Below, piece after piece: positions 44,257-52,116 of a stretch of 64,000 nt of DNA. Numbering within the stretch: the first letter of the stretch is position 1; every line of letters starts with the position of its first letter. Under the pieces are notes generated by a model. The model was not told the DNA's origin. It searched no databases and saw only the letters and a program-made list of their open reading frames with translations. The stretch comes from Novosphingobium album (ex Liu et al. 2023) (GTDB lineage: Bacteria > Pseudomonadota > Alphaproteobacteria > Sphingomonadales > Sphingomonadaceae), in contig NZ_JARESE010000028.1 of the NCBI RefSeq assembly GCF_029076845.1, forward strand, positions 186,001 through 250,000, read 5' to 3'. A program made the translations under genes and the position numbers.

Positions 44257-45459
44257 TCAAGCCGCGGAGGCGGTTCGTCCGCTTATCGTGGCCAGCGTGT
44301 GCAGGGCGATCATGCGTTCCTCGTCGGTGGGGATGACCCATAGCCTGACGCGGCTGTCCGGCCGGCTCATCAGCGCCGCGTTGACCGCATTCGCGGCTTC
44401 ATCGATCGCGATGCCCAGCCAGGCGAGCCGGCGGCAGATGCGGCTGCGGACATCGGCGTGGTTCTCGCCAATGCCGGCGGTGAAGACGATTCCGTCGATT
44501 CCGCCCAGGGTGGCGGCCAGCGCGCCCGTCTCGCGCGCGGCGCGCCAGGCGAACAGGTCGATCGCCTCTTCCGCTTCCGGCGCGGCGCTCGCCGAGAGCA
44601 CCCGCATGTCGCTGGAAATGCCGGAAACGCCCAGCAGGCCCGACTGGAGATAGAGCATCTGCTCCACTTCGGCGGCGGTCATCCCCGCTTGCGTCTGCAT
44701 GTGCAGCACCACGCCGGGATCGAGCGCGCCGCAGCGCGTGCCCATCATCAGCCCGTCGAGCGCGGTGAAGCCCATGGTGGTATCGACGCTGCGGCCCGCC
44801 TGCATCGCGCAGAGGCTGGCGCCGTTGCCCAGATGGGCGGCCACCACGCGCCCGGCCGCCAGCGCCGGGTCCAGCTCCGCCAGCCGGCGCGCGATATATT
44901 CGTAGGACAGGCCGTGGAAGCCATAACGCCGGATGCCCTGGTCATGCAGGTGGCGTGGAATCGCCATGCGCGCGGCGACAGTGGGCTTGTCGTGATGGAA
45001 CGCGGTGTCGAAGCAGGCGACTTGCGGCAGGCCGGGCCGGAGCGTGGCGATGGCGCGGATCGCGGCAAGGTTGTGCGGCTGGTGCAGGGGCGCGAGCGGG
45101 CAAAGCGCTTCCAGCCGTTCCAGCAGCGCCGGATCGACCAGCCGGGGGCTGGCGAATTCGGTGCCGCCATGGACCACGCGATGCCCGATCGCGATCACTT
45201 CCCGTTCGCCGAGATGGCCGCCTGCCCACTCGAACAGATAGGCGAGCAACTGCGCGTGCGTGAGGTCGGCCGCGTCCGGCCAGGCCTGTTCGTGCAGGAC
45301 GGCGCCCTCGGCCGAGCGGATGGCCAGGCGCGGCGAAATGCCGATGCGTTCGATCTTGCCGCCCGCCGAAAGCGCCGGCGCGGGATTGTCGCCATCCAGC
45401 GCGAACAGGGCGAACTTGATGCTGGACGAGCCGGAATTGAGGCTGACGACGGCCTTCAT
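44257..45459 (-). CDS. ackA: Acetate kinase (acyl-phosphate kinase)
   Basis: A 400-residue ASKHA-fold kinase that interconverts acyl phosphate plus ADP with carboxylate plus ATP. Motifs: SLNSGSSSIKFALF at the N-terminus, GHRVVHGG, the catalytic HLGNGASL and GIGENHADVR. Its ATG 45459 overlaps the stop codon of the phosphotransacylase fusion gene by four bases. With that gene it forms an acyl-CoA to acyl-phosphate to acid route next to the PHA synthase. The real substrate could be acetate, propionate or butyrate. Confidence 0.95.
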   Translation of the reverse strand: MKAVVSLNSGSSSIKFALFALDGDNPAPALSAGGKIERIGISPRLAIRSAEGAVLHEQAWPDAADLTHAQLLAYLFEWAGGHLGEREVIAIGHRVVHGGTEFASPRLVDPALLERLEALCPLAPLHQPHNLAAIRAIATLRPGLPQVACFDTAFHHDKPTVAARMAIPRHLHDQGIRRYGFHGLSYEYIARRLAELDPALAAGRVVAAHLGNGASLCAMQAGRSVDTTMGFTALDGLMMGTRCGALDPGVVLHMQTQAGMTAAEVEQMLYLQSGLLGVSGISSDMRVLSASAAPEAEEAIDLFAWRAARETGALAATLGGIDGIVFTAGIGENHADVRSRICRRLAWLGIAIDEAANAVNAALMSRPDSRVRLWVIPTDEERMIALHTLATISGRTASAA

Positions 45460-46877
45460 GCCGCCGCGCCTTCCGGCAATCCGGGCGCCGCCTTGGGCGC
45501 GGCGCGCGCCAGCAGCACCGCCATGGCGCAGGAGGCCAGGCGCGTGCGCAGGCTGTCGGCCCGGCTGGTGAGGATGATCGGCACGCGCGCGCCCAGCACC
45601 ACGCCGGCGGCATCGGCGCCGCCCAGGAAAGTGAGCTGCTTGGCCAGCATGTTGCCGGCTTCCAGATCGGGCACCACCAGGATCTCCGCCTTGCCGGCAA
45701 CGGGCGAGACGATGCCTTTCTCCTTCGCCGCCGCATCGCTGACGGCATTGTCGAAGGCGAGCGGGCCATCCAGCAGGCCGCCGGTGATCTGGCCGCGTTC
45801 CGCCATCTTGCACAGCGCCGCGGCGTCCAGCGTCGATGGCATCATGGGATTGACCGTCTCCACCGCCGCCAGGATCGCCACCCTGGGTTCGGACAGGCCG
45901 ATGACGTGGGCAAGATCGATGGCGTTGCGGATGATGTCCGCCTTTTCCTCCAGCGTCGGCGCGATATTGATCGCCGCGTCGGTGATGATGAGCGGGGTGG
46001 GATGGCCCGGCACGTCCATCACATAGGCATGGCTGATCCGTCGCTCGGTCCGCAAGCCGGCCGCGTGCGAGACCACGGCGCCCATCAGTTCGTCGGTGTG
46101 GAGCGATCCCTTCATCAGCAGCCTTGCTTCGCCCGATCGCACCAGCGCGACCGCTTTCGCGGCGGAATCGTGGCTGTGCAGGCTGGGCACGATGCGGAAG
46201 CCGGCGATGTCCTTGCCCGCTTCCTCGGCCGCCTTGATGATGCGGGCTTCGGGGCCGACCAGCAGCGGCTCGATCAGCCCGGCCTCGGCCGCTTCCACCA
46301 CGGCGGCGAGCGCGGCGGCCGAGCAGGGATGCGCGACGGCGGTGGGCATCGGGCTGCCCGATGCGGCATCGATCAGGCGGTGGTAGCCGTCGTGGTCGGA
46401 GAGCCGGATATCCGGCAGAGCGATCCGTGCGCGGCGGATCTTCTCGGTCGGCGCCTTCACCTCCGCCTCGCCGGTGATGACCGTCTCGCCATGCTGGTTC
46501 ACGCAGAGGCAGTCCAACAGCAGGACGTTCCTGTCCGGCTGCTTGTGCGTCACCGTTACCGAGGCGGTGATGCTGTCGCCGATGCCCACGGGGCGAACGA
46601 AGTGAAGCGATTGCCCGAGATAGATCGTGCCCGGCCCCGGCAGTTCCGTGCCCAGCACGGCCGAGATCAGCCCGCCGCCCCACATGCCGTGCGCGATCAC
46701 GCGGCGGAAGAAATCGGTCCCGGCGAAATCGGCATCGAGATGCGCCGGGTTCACGTCCCCGGAAACCAGCGCGAAAAGCTGGATATCCCTTTGCGACAGG
46801 GTGCGCGTCACGCTGGCGGTATCGCCCACCCTGATTTCGTCGAACGTCCGGTTCTCGATCATTTCGGCGCCGGTCAT
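45456..46877 (-). CDS. MaoC dehydratase-phosphate acyltransferase fusion
   Basis: A 473-residue fusion. Residues 1-150 form a hot-dog MaoC domain with the catalytic segment FALVSGDVNPAHLDADFAG (Asp/His pair) and VIAHGMWGGGLISAVLG; such domains hydrate enoyl-CoA to (R)-3-hydroxyacyl-CoA. Residues about 165-473 are a phosphate acetyl/butyryltransferase with EARIIKAAEEAGKDI, LLMKGSLHTDELMGAVV and the DAAINIAPTLEEKADI segment. ATG 46877 starts four bases after the phaC stop codon, and the 3' end overlaps ackA. The N-terminal domain could feed monomers to PhaC while the other half manages acyl phosphates. The fusion is known from other proteobacteria. Confidence 0.9.
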   Translation of the reverse strand: MTGAEMIENRTFDEIRVGDTASVTRTLSQRDIQLFALVSGDVNPAHLDADFAGTDFFRRVIAHGMWGGGLISAVLGTELPGPGTIYLGQSLHFVRPVGIGDSITASVTVTHKQPDRNVLLLDCLCVNQHGETVITGEAEVKAPTEKIRRARIALPDIRLSDHDGYHRLIDAASGSPMPTAVAHPCSAAALAAVVEAAEAGLIEPLLVGPEARIIKAAEEAGKDIAGFRIVPSLHSHDSAAKAVALVRSGEARLLMKGSLHTDELMGAVVSHAAGLRTERRISHAYVMDVPGHPTPLIITDAAINIAPTLEEKADIIRNAIDLAHVIGLSEPRVAILAAVETVNPMMPSTLDAAALCKMAERGQITGGLLDGPLAFDNAVSDAAAKEKGIVSPVAGKAEILVVPDLEAGNMLAKQLTFLGGADAAGVVLGARVPIILTSRADSLRTRLASCAMAVLLARAAPKAAPGLPEGAAA

Positions 46878-46881
46878 CCGC

Positions 46882-48630
46882 CTATTTCTCCAGCACGTAG
46901 CGGCCGGGCGCATCGGCGATCGGCGGATAGCCCTTGTCCGGCGCGCCCAGCGGCGGCGGGGCGCCCGGCTCGCCCGAGCGCGCGTCGAGCCAGCGGCCCC
47001 ATTCGAGCCACCACGATCCCTCCTTTTGCGGCGCGCGCGTCAGCCAGTCGTCGGGATCGTGCGAAGGGCCGCCCGCCTCGCGGGTCAGCACGCGATAGCG
47101 CCGGCCCGCGTGGCCCGGCTCGGAAACGATGCCGGCGTTGTGGCCGCCGCTGGCCAGCACGAAGGTGATCTCCGCCCCGGTCAGCAAGTGGATCTTGTGG
47201 ACCGAATGCCACGGCGCGACATGATCGCGTTCCGTGCTGACCACGAAGAGAGGCGCATGGATATCGGACAGCACGATCGTGCGGCCATCGACCTTGAACT
47301 TGCCTTCGGCCAGATCGTCGTCGAGGAAGAAGCGCGTCAGATATTCACTGTGCATCGCATAGGGCATACGCGTGCCGTCGGCATTCCAGGCCATCAGGTC
47401 GATCATCGGCTCGCGCTCACCCATCAGGTAGGTTTCCAGCACGCGCGACCAGACCAGATCGTTCGAGCGCAGGATCTGGAAGGCGCCGCCCATCTGGCTG
47501 CTGTCCAGATAGCCCCGGCTCCACATCATGGCTTCCAGCACGTTGAGCTGCGCCTCGTCGATGAACAGGCCCAGTTCCCCCGGCTCGCTGAACTCGGTCT
47601 GCGCGGCCAGCAGCGTGACGCTGGCCAGCCGGTCATCCCCGTCGCGGGCCATGGCCGCCGCCGCGACCGAGAGCAGCGTGCCGCCCAGGCAATAGCCCGC
47701 CGCGTGGACCCGCGCGGCACCCGTGATCGCGCAGATCGCATCCAGCGCGGCCATGGGCCCCAGCCGGCGATAGGCATCCAGATCGAGATCGCGATCCTGG
47801 CTGCCGGGATTGTGCCAGGAGATCATGAACACGGTATAGCCCTGCCCGGTCAGCCAGCGCACCAGCGAGTTTTCCGGCGACAGGTCGAGAATGTAGTATT
47901 TCATGATCCACGCCGGCACGATCAGGACCGGCTCGGGCCGGACCTGGTCCGTCGTCGGCGCGTACTGGATCAGTTCGATCAGGCGGTTGCGCCACACGAC
48001 CTTGCCCTTGGCGGTGGCGACCGTCTCGCCGACCTTGAAGTGCTCGGCGCCCACCGGCGGCTCGCCCCGCAGCGTGCGCTCCATGTCCTCGACCAGATGG
48101 GCAAAACCATCGATCAGGCACTTGCCGCCGGTTTCCACGATGCGGTGCTGCAGCACCGGATTGGTGGCGATGAAATTGGTCGGCGCGAACAGGTCGAGCA
48201 TCTGGCGCGCGGCAAAGGAGACTTGCGCCTCGTGCTGCTTCGAAACGCCGCCAATGCCGGTGGTGGCCGCATGCCACCACTGCTGGCTGAGCAGGAAGGC
48301 CTGCGCGATCTGATCGAACGGCACCTGCTTCCACGCCGGATCGGCAAAGCGATGGTCCTGCGGCAGCGGCTCGATCGCGGGCCCGGCGGCGGGGTCGCAG
48401 GCGCAACGGCCCAGATAATCGAACAGGCGAAGGTACTTGCGGGCCATCTTGGCGCCAAGCTGCATCTGCTTGCCCGGCGAGCTGGCCAGATGCATCGCCC
48501 AGTCCGAGGCGGCCAGGACCATCGTGGCCGGCGAGAGCCCGCGCGTCGCCTGCGCGATCGCGGCGAGGGCCGCGCGGTCGAGCGTTTCGGCGATGCCGTC
48601 CAGCGGATCAGGGGTGTTGTCTTTCGGCAT
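46882..48630 (-). CDS. phaC: Poly(R)-hydroxyalkanoate synthase, class I-like
   Basis: A 582-residue polymerase of the alpha/beta-hydrolase fold that polymerises (R)-3-hydroxyacyl-CoA. The lipase-like box is GYCLGG with catalytic Cys near residue 311; Asp is in ERDHVAPW (about 467) and His in SGGHNAGIV (about 495). The family marker segment PAWIMKYYILDLSPENSLVRWL is present. Start ATG 48630 follows GGAAAGACAGGC; ATG 48645 is a less likely alternative. The gene's first 23 bases overlap the end of the TetR gene. It leads the phaC-MaoC/Pta-ackA run. Confidence 0.94.
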   Translation of the reverse strand: MPKDNTPDPLDGIAETLDRAALAAIAQATRGLSPATMVLAASDWAMHLASSPGKQMQLGAKMARKYLRLFDYLGRCACDPAAGPAIEPLPQDHRFADPAWKQVPFDQIAQAFLLSQQWWHAATTGIGGVSKQHEAQVSFAARQMLDLFAPTNFIATNPVLQHRIVETGGKCLIDGFAHLVEDMERTLRGEPPVGAEHFKVGETVATAKGKVVWRNRLIELIQYAPTTDQVRPEPVLIVPAWIMKYYILDLSPENSLVRWLTGQGYTVFMISWHNPGSQDRDLDLDAYRRLGPMAALDAICAITGAARVHAAGYCLGGTLLSVAAAAMARDGDDRLASVTLLAAQTEFSEPGELGLFIDEAQLNVLEAMMWSRGYLDSSQMGGAFQILRSNDLVWSRVLETYLMGEREPMIDLMAWNADGTRMPYAMHSEYLTRFFLDDDLAEGKFKVDGRTIVLSDIHAPLFVVSTERDHVAPWHSVHKIHLLTGAEITFVLASGGHNAGIVSEPGHAGRRYRVLTREAGGPSHDPDDWLTRAPQKEGSWWLEWGRWLDARSGEPGAPPPLGAPDKGYPPIADAPGRYVLEK

Positions 48631-49405
48631 TGCCTGTCTTTCCATCGAGAGTGCTTGAAGTGCCTGCGTCAGGGTGATGCACCGGCCCTGTTGCGGCTTT
48701 GAGAAAGGGCAGCCCTTCGATGAGCAGATCGAGGGCCCGTTCGATATAGGCGGCCTTGGCCTTGGGCGTATTGGCCAGTTCGCGCCGCACCAGGATGCGG
48801 CTGCGCGGCACGGTGATGAGCATGTCGAACAGATGGCCGGCCAGGAAATCGAGCTCGCCCTCGTCCTTGCCCTTGCCCTTGCCCTTGCCCTTGACCTTGC
48901 CCTCGTCCGCCAGCCCGTCGCATTGCGCGATGATCGAACGGAACACGCCGATCCACGGCGCGGTCCACTGCGGCGGGAATGGCTGGCTGCGGCCGGGCTC
49001 CAGCGCGGCGATCTGCCGCGTCAGGGCCTCGAAGCGGATCGCCCTGGGCGTGAGCGTGGCGTCGAGCATCCTGCAGGCGGCATGATGCAGCCTTTGCCTC
49101 GGGTCCGCCGCCAGTTCCTCGACCCGGATCTCTTCCAGGAAGGATGCGCGATCGGGCTCGATAATGGCCCGCAGCAAGCCCTTCTTCGAGCCATAGCGCA
49201 GGTAGAGCGTCCGCTTGCTGACTTGCGCGGCGGCGGCAATGCCCTCCATGCTCGTCCCCTCGATGCCGTGGCGGGTGAACTGATCGAGCGCGACGTCCAG
49301 GATATGCGTGCCCAGGCGCCCGGCGACGTCCTGCGGTGGCCGGCCGGCCCTGGGGCCGCGATCGGGCAGCGGCCTTGCATCGATGGGCAGCGCGCTGTCG
49401 CGCAT
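48608..49405 (-). CDS. TetR-family transcriptional regulator
   Basis: A 265-residue regulator. An N-terminal Arg/Pro-rich extension of about 24 residues precedes the TetR helix-turn-helix (ILDVALDQFTRHGIEGTSME, AAQVSKRTLYLRYGSKKGLL). The C-terminal ligand domain is followed by a hydrophilic tail. It contains an unusual lysine-glycine repeat KVKGKGKGKGKDEG (about residues 168-181), encoded by a tandem CCTTGC-type hexamer. It overlaps phaC at its 3' end and faces the export operon, so it may control both by ligand-relieved repression. The ligand is unknown. Confidence 0.9.
   Translation of the reverse strand: MRDSALPIDARPLPDRGPRAGRPPQDVAGRLGTHILDVALDQFTRHGIEGTSMEGIAAAAQVSKRTLYLRYGSKKGLLRAIIEPDRASFLEEIRVEELAADPRQRLHHAACRMLDATLTPRAIRFEALTRQIAALEPGRSQPFPPQWTAPWIGVFRSIIAQCDGLADEGKVKGKGKGKGKDEGELDFLAGHLFDMLITVPRSRILVRRELANTPKAKAAYIERALDLLIEGLPFLKAATGPVHHPDAGTSSTLDGKTGNAERQHP
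48865..48905. repeat. Tandem hexanucleotide repeat inside the TetR gene
   Basis: About six near-perfect copies of CCCTTG (plus-strand reading), which on the coding strand give alternating Lys-Gly codons. Copy number could change by slippage without breaking the frame, changing the length of the KG linker. Confidence 0.75.
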
Positions 49406-49439
49406 CGCGGTTATCCAGCCTTTCTTCCGGCAATCGGAG

Positions 49440-49487
49440 TTGACGACCTCTTCGCAAGTGCAATATATATACCATAGAGTGTACATA
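49440..49487 (+). promoter_or_regulatory. Putative promoter and operator for the export operon
   Basis: TTGACG (49440-49445) and TATATA (49464-49469) form a sigma-70-like pair with an 18-base gap, facing the outer-membrane factor gene. The -10 is overlapped by the inverted repeat TATATAC-N8-GTACATA (49466-49487; 6 of 7 positions match), in a strikingly AT-rich patch. A TetR-type operator between the divergent regulator and export genes is the likely meaning. Confidence 0.5.
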
Positions 49488-49577
49488 ATGAAGCCCTCAG
49501 GGATGGCCCCTGGCCCGTTTTAGCGAATCCCCGATGGCAGCGAACCCAAGGCAGACCCGCATCATGACGACCGCGCC

Positions 49578-51041
49578 GTGACCTTGCGGTACCTTGTTCC
49601 GGCACGGCCCGCGCGCCTCATCGCGGCCTCGCTGCTGCTCGCGGCATCGGCGTGCTCGTTTGCGCCGCAGCACGTCCGTCCACCCCAGCCCGTGCCCGAC
49701 CGCTATCCGTCGGAGACGGCCGAGGGCCCTTCCATCGCGCAAGCCGGCTGGCGCGATTTCTTCCCCGATGCCGAGCTGCGGCGGCTGATCGGGGAAGCGC
49801 TGGCGAACAACCGCGACATCCGCGTCGCCGCCGCCCGCGTGGCCGAGGCGCGCGCCGCCTGGCGCATCGAAGGCGCCTCGCTCTATCCCCAGCTCGATGC
49901 CGTGGCCACCGGCACGCGCGGCCGCAGCCTGTTCAACCTGCCGGAAGTGGGCGCCACTCCGATCGAGACCCGGCAGATCAGCGCCCAGCTCAGCGCCAGC
50001 TGGGAAATCGACTTCTGGGGGCGCCTGCGCGCCCTGCGGGACGCGGCGCGCTGGCAATATCTCGCCACGGAGGAATCGCGCCGGGCGGTAGCCACCGATC
50101 TGGTGGCGCAAGTGGCCAACGGTTACCTGCTCGAACGCGAATATGGCGAGCGTAGCGCGCTGGCCCGCGCCTCGATCGATTCGCGCGAGGAAACGCTGCG
50201 GATCATGCGGCGGCGCTACGAAGTGGGCTCGGGCTCGAAGCTCGACATGACGCAGGCGCAGACGCTGCTCGCGCAAGCCCGCATGACCTTGCAGGCGCTC
50301 GAACAGGATCGCGCCGTCAATCGCAATGCGCTCGCCCTGCTGGTGGGGCACCCGATCGACATCGCGCCGGGCTCGCTCGACCTCACGAAAATGGCCGATC
50401 ACATGGCGCTGCCGCCCGGCCTGCCCTCTGACCTGCTTGCCAACCGGCCCGACATCATGGCGGCCGAGGATCAGTTGCGCGCCGCCAATGCCAATATCGG
50501 CGCGGCGCGCGCGGCCTTCTTCCCCAACATCAGCCTGACCGGCGCCTACGGCACCATGAGCGACGCACTCGACGGCCTGTTCGCGGATGGCAGCAAGGCG
50601 TGGAGTTTCGCGCCCAGGATCAGCCTGCCGCTGTTCAACGCCGGCCGCCTCAAGGGCAATCTCGGCGTTGCCGAAGCGCGGCGCGACCAGGCGGTCGCCG
50701 AATACGAACGCACCGTCCAGTCCGCCTTCCGCGACGTGTCCGACGCGCTCGTCCGCCGCCGGCAGCTCGGCCTGCAGGTCGATACCACGCGCGAGATGCT
50801 GCAAGCGCAGCGCGAACGGGCACGGCTGGCGCAGCTGCGGTTCGACAATGGCCGCTCGGCCTATCTCGAAGTGCTCGATGCCCAGCGCGACCTGTTCGAC
50901 GCCGAGCAGACGCTGGCCCAGCTCCGCCGCGCCGAGATCGCCACCGCGGTCGCGCTCTATTCGGCGCTGGGCGGCGGCTTCGTGGCCGACCCGACATTCG
51001 ACATCGACGCGGCGCAGAACAGCAAGGAACAGGCGAAATGA
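49578..51041 (+). CDS. Outer-membrane efflux factor, OprM/NodT family lipoprotein
   Basis: A 487-residue TolC-like channel. It starts at GTG 49578. The signal peptide ends in a lipobox (LAASAC), so the N-terminus is a lipidated Cys. Two OEP repeats follow, with LANNRDIRVAAARVAEARAA and the second-repeat segment LANRPDIMAAEDQLRAANANIGAARAAFFPNISL. It forms the outer-membrane duct for the adaptor and ABC pump encoded next. The stop overlaps the HlyD start (ATGA). Confidence 0.94.
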   Translation: MTLRYLVPARPARLIAASLLLAASACSFAPQHVRPPQPVPDRYPSETAEGPSIAQAGWRDFFPDAELRRLIGEALANNRDIRVAAARVAEARAAWRIEGASLYPQLDAVATGTRGRSLFNLPEVGATPIETRQISAQLSASWEIDFWGRLRALRDAARWQYLATEESRRAVATDLVAQVANGYLLEREYGERSALARASIDSREETLRIMRRRYEVGSGSKLDMTQAQTLLAQARMTLQALEQDRAVNRNALALLVGHPIDIAPGSLDLTKMADHMALPPGLPSDLLANRPDIMAAEDQLRAANANIGAARAAFFPNISLTGAYGTMSDALDGLFADGSKAWSFAPRISLPLFNAGRLKGNLGVAEARRDQAVAEYERTVQSAFRDVSDALVRRRQLGLQVDTTREMLQAQRERARLAQLRFDNGRSAYLEVLDAQRDLFDAEQTLAQLRRAEIATAVALYSALGGGFVADPTFDIDAAQNSKEQAK

Positions 51042-52111
51042 CCGTGGCAAGCAGAACCTGGCTCATCCGCGGCGGCATCGCGGCCGCCGTGGCCGTGCTG
51101 GCGGTGATCGCGTGGTCGGTGCTGAAGCCCGCCGGGCTGCCCGACGGCATCGTCAGCGGCAATGGCCGCCTGGAAGCGGTGGAGATCGACGTTTCGGCCA
51201 AGACGCCGGGCCGGATCCGCGAGATCGTGGCGGATGAAGGGCAACTGGTGAAGGCGGGCCAGATCGTCGCCTATATGGACACCGATGTCCTGCGCGCGCA
51301 GCTTGCCGAGGCCCAGGCCCAGCTCGCGCAGGCGATCAACGCCGTGCAAATCGCCGAGACACAGGTGATCCAGCGGCAGAGCGAGCGCGCCTCCGCGCTG
51401 GCCACCGTTCGCCAGCGCGAGGCCGAGCTGAACGCCGCGCGCAAGCGGCTCGGCCGGTCGGAAACGCTGGCGCGCGAAGGCGCGACGCCGATGCAGGAGC
51501 GCGATGATGATCGGGCCGCCGTCGAAGGCGCCTCGGCCACGGTCGAGGCCGCGCGCGCGCAGCTTGCCTCGGTCGATGCCGCCATCACCGTCGCGCGCAG
51601 CCAGGTGATCGGCGCCGGCTCCAACGTCGATGCGGTGCGCGCCACGATCGAGCGGATCAAGGCCGATATCGCCGACAGCGACTTGCGCGCGCCGCGTTCG
51701 GGCCGGGTGCAGTATCGCGTCGCGCAGCCGGGCGAAGTGGTCGCGGGCGGTGGCCGGGTGCTGAACCTGGTCGACCTGTCGGATGTCTACATGACCTTCT
51801 TCCTGCCCGAAACGGTGGCCGGGCGCGTCGGGCTGGGCAGCGAAGTGCGCCTGGTGCTCGATGCCGCGCCCGAATACGTGATCCCGGCGAAGATCAGCTT
51901 CGTCGCCGATGTCGCCCAGTTCACCCCCAAGACGGTGGAAACCGAAAGCGAGCGCCAGAAGCTGATGTTCCGGGTGCGCGCGCGGATCGATCCGGCGCTG
52001 CTGCGGCGGCATATCGACCATGTGAAGACCGGCCTGCCGGGCATGGCCTATGTCCGCGTCGATCCCCGCGCGCCATGGCCGGCCAATCTGGCCAGGGTGG
52101 TGACGGAGTAG
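51038..52111 (+). CDS. HlyD-family periplasmic adaptor (YhiI-like)
   Basis: A 357-residue membrane fusion protein. It has an N-terminal helix ([16 protein letters not shown]), a lipoyl half ([15 protein letters not shown]: here [20 protein letters not shown]), a long coiled coil (about 85-205), the second lipoyl half ([20 protein letters not shown]) and a beta-barrel region. It bridges the inner-membrane ABC pump and the outer-membrane duct. Its partner genes are those of the YhiI-RbbA-YhhJ type. The start codon overlaps the stop of the upstream gene. Confidence 0.93.
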   Translation: MTVASRTWLIRGGIAAAVAVLAVIAWSVLKPAGLPDGIVSGNGRLEAVEIDVSAKTPGRIREIVADEGQLVKAGQIVAYMDTDVLRAQLAEAQAQLAQAINAVQIAETQVIQRQSERASALATVRQREAELNAARKRLGRSETLAREGATPMQERDDDRAAVEGASATVEAARAQLASVDAAITVARSQVIGAGSNVDAVRATIERIKADIADSDLRAPRSGRVQYRVAQPGEVVAGGGRVLNLVDLSDVYMTFFLPETVAGRVGLGSEVRLVLDAAPEYVIPAKISFVADVAQFTPKTVETESERQKLMFRVRARIDPALLRRHIDHVKTGLPGMAYVRVDPRAPWPANLARVVTE

Positions 52112-52116
52112 CCTTC

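Noticed and set aside
44257..46683. An 808-codon frame that would make a giant AckA fusion
   Set aside because: The upstream half is an out-of-frame reading of the MaoC-phosphotransacylase gene. AckA begins at ATG 45459.
48865..48905. CRISPR-like tandem repeat
   Set aside because: The unit is only six bases, lies in frame inside a coding sequence and has no spacers.
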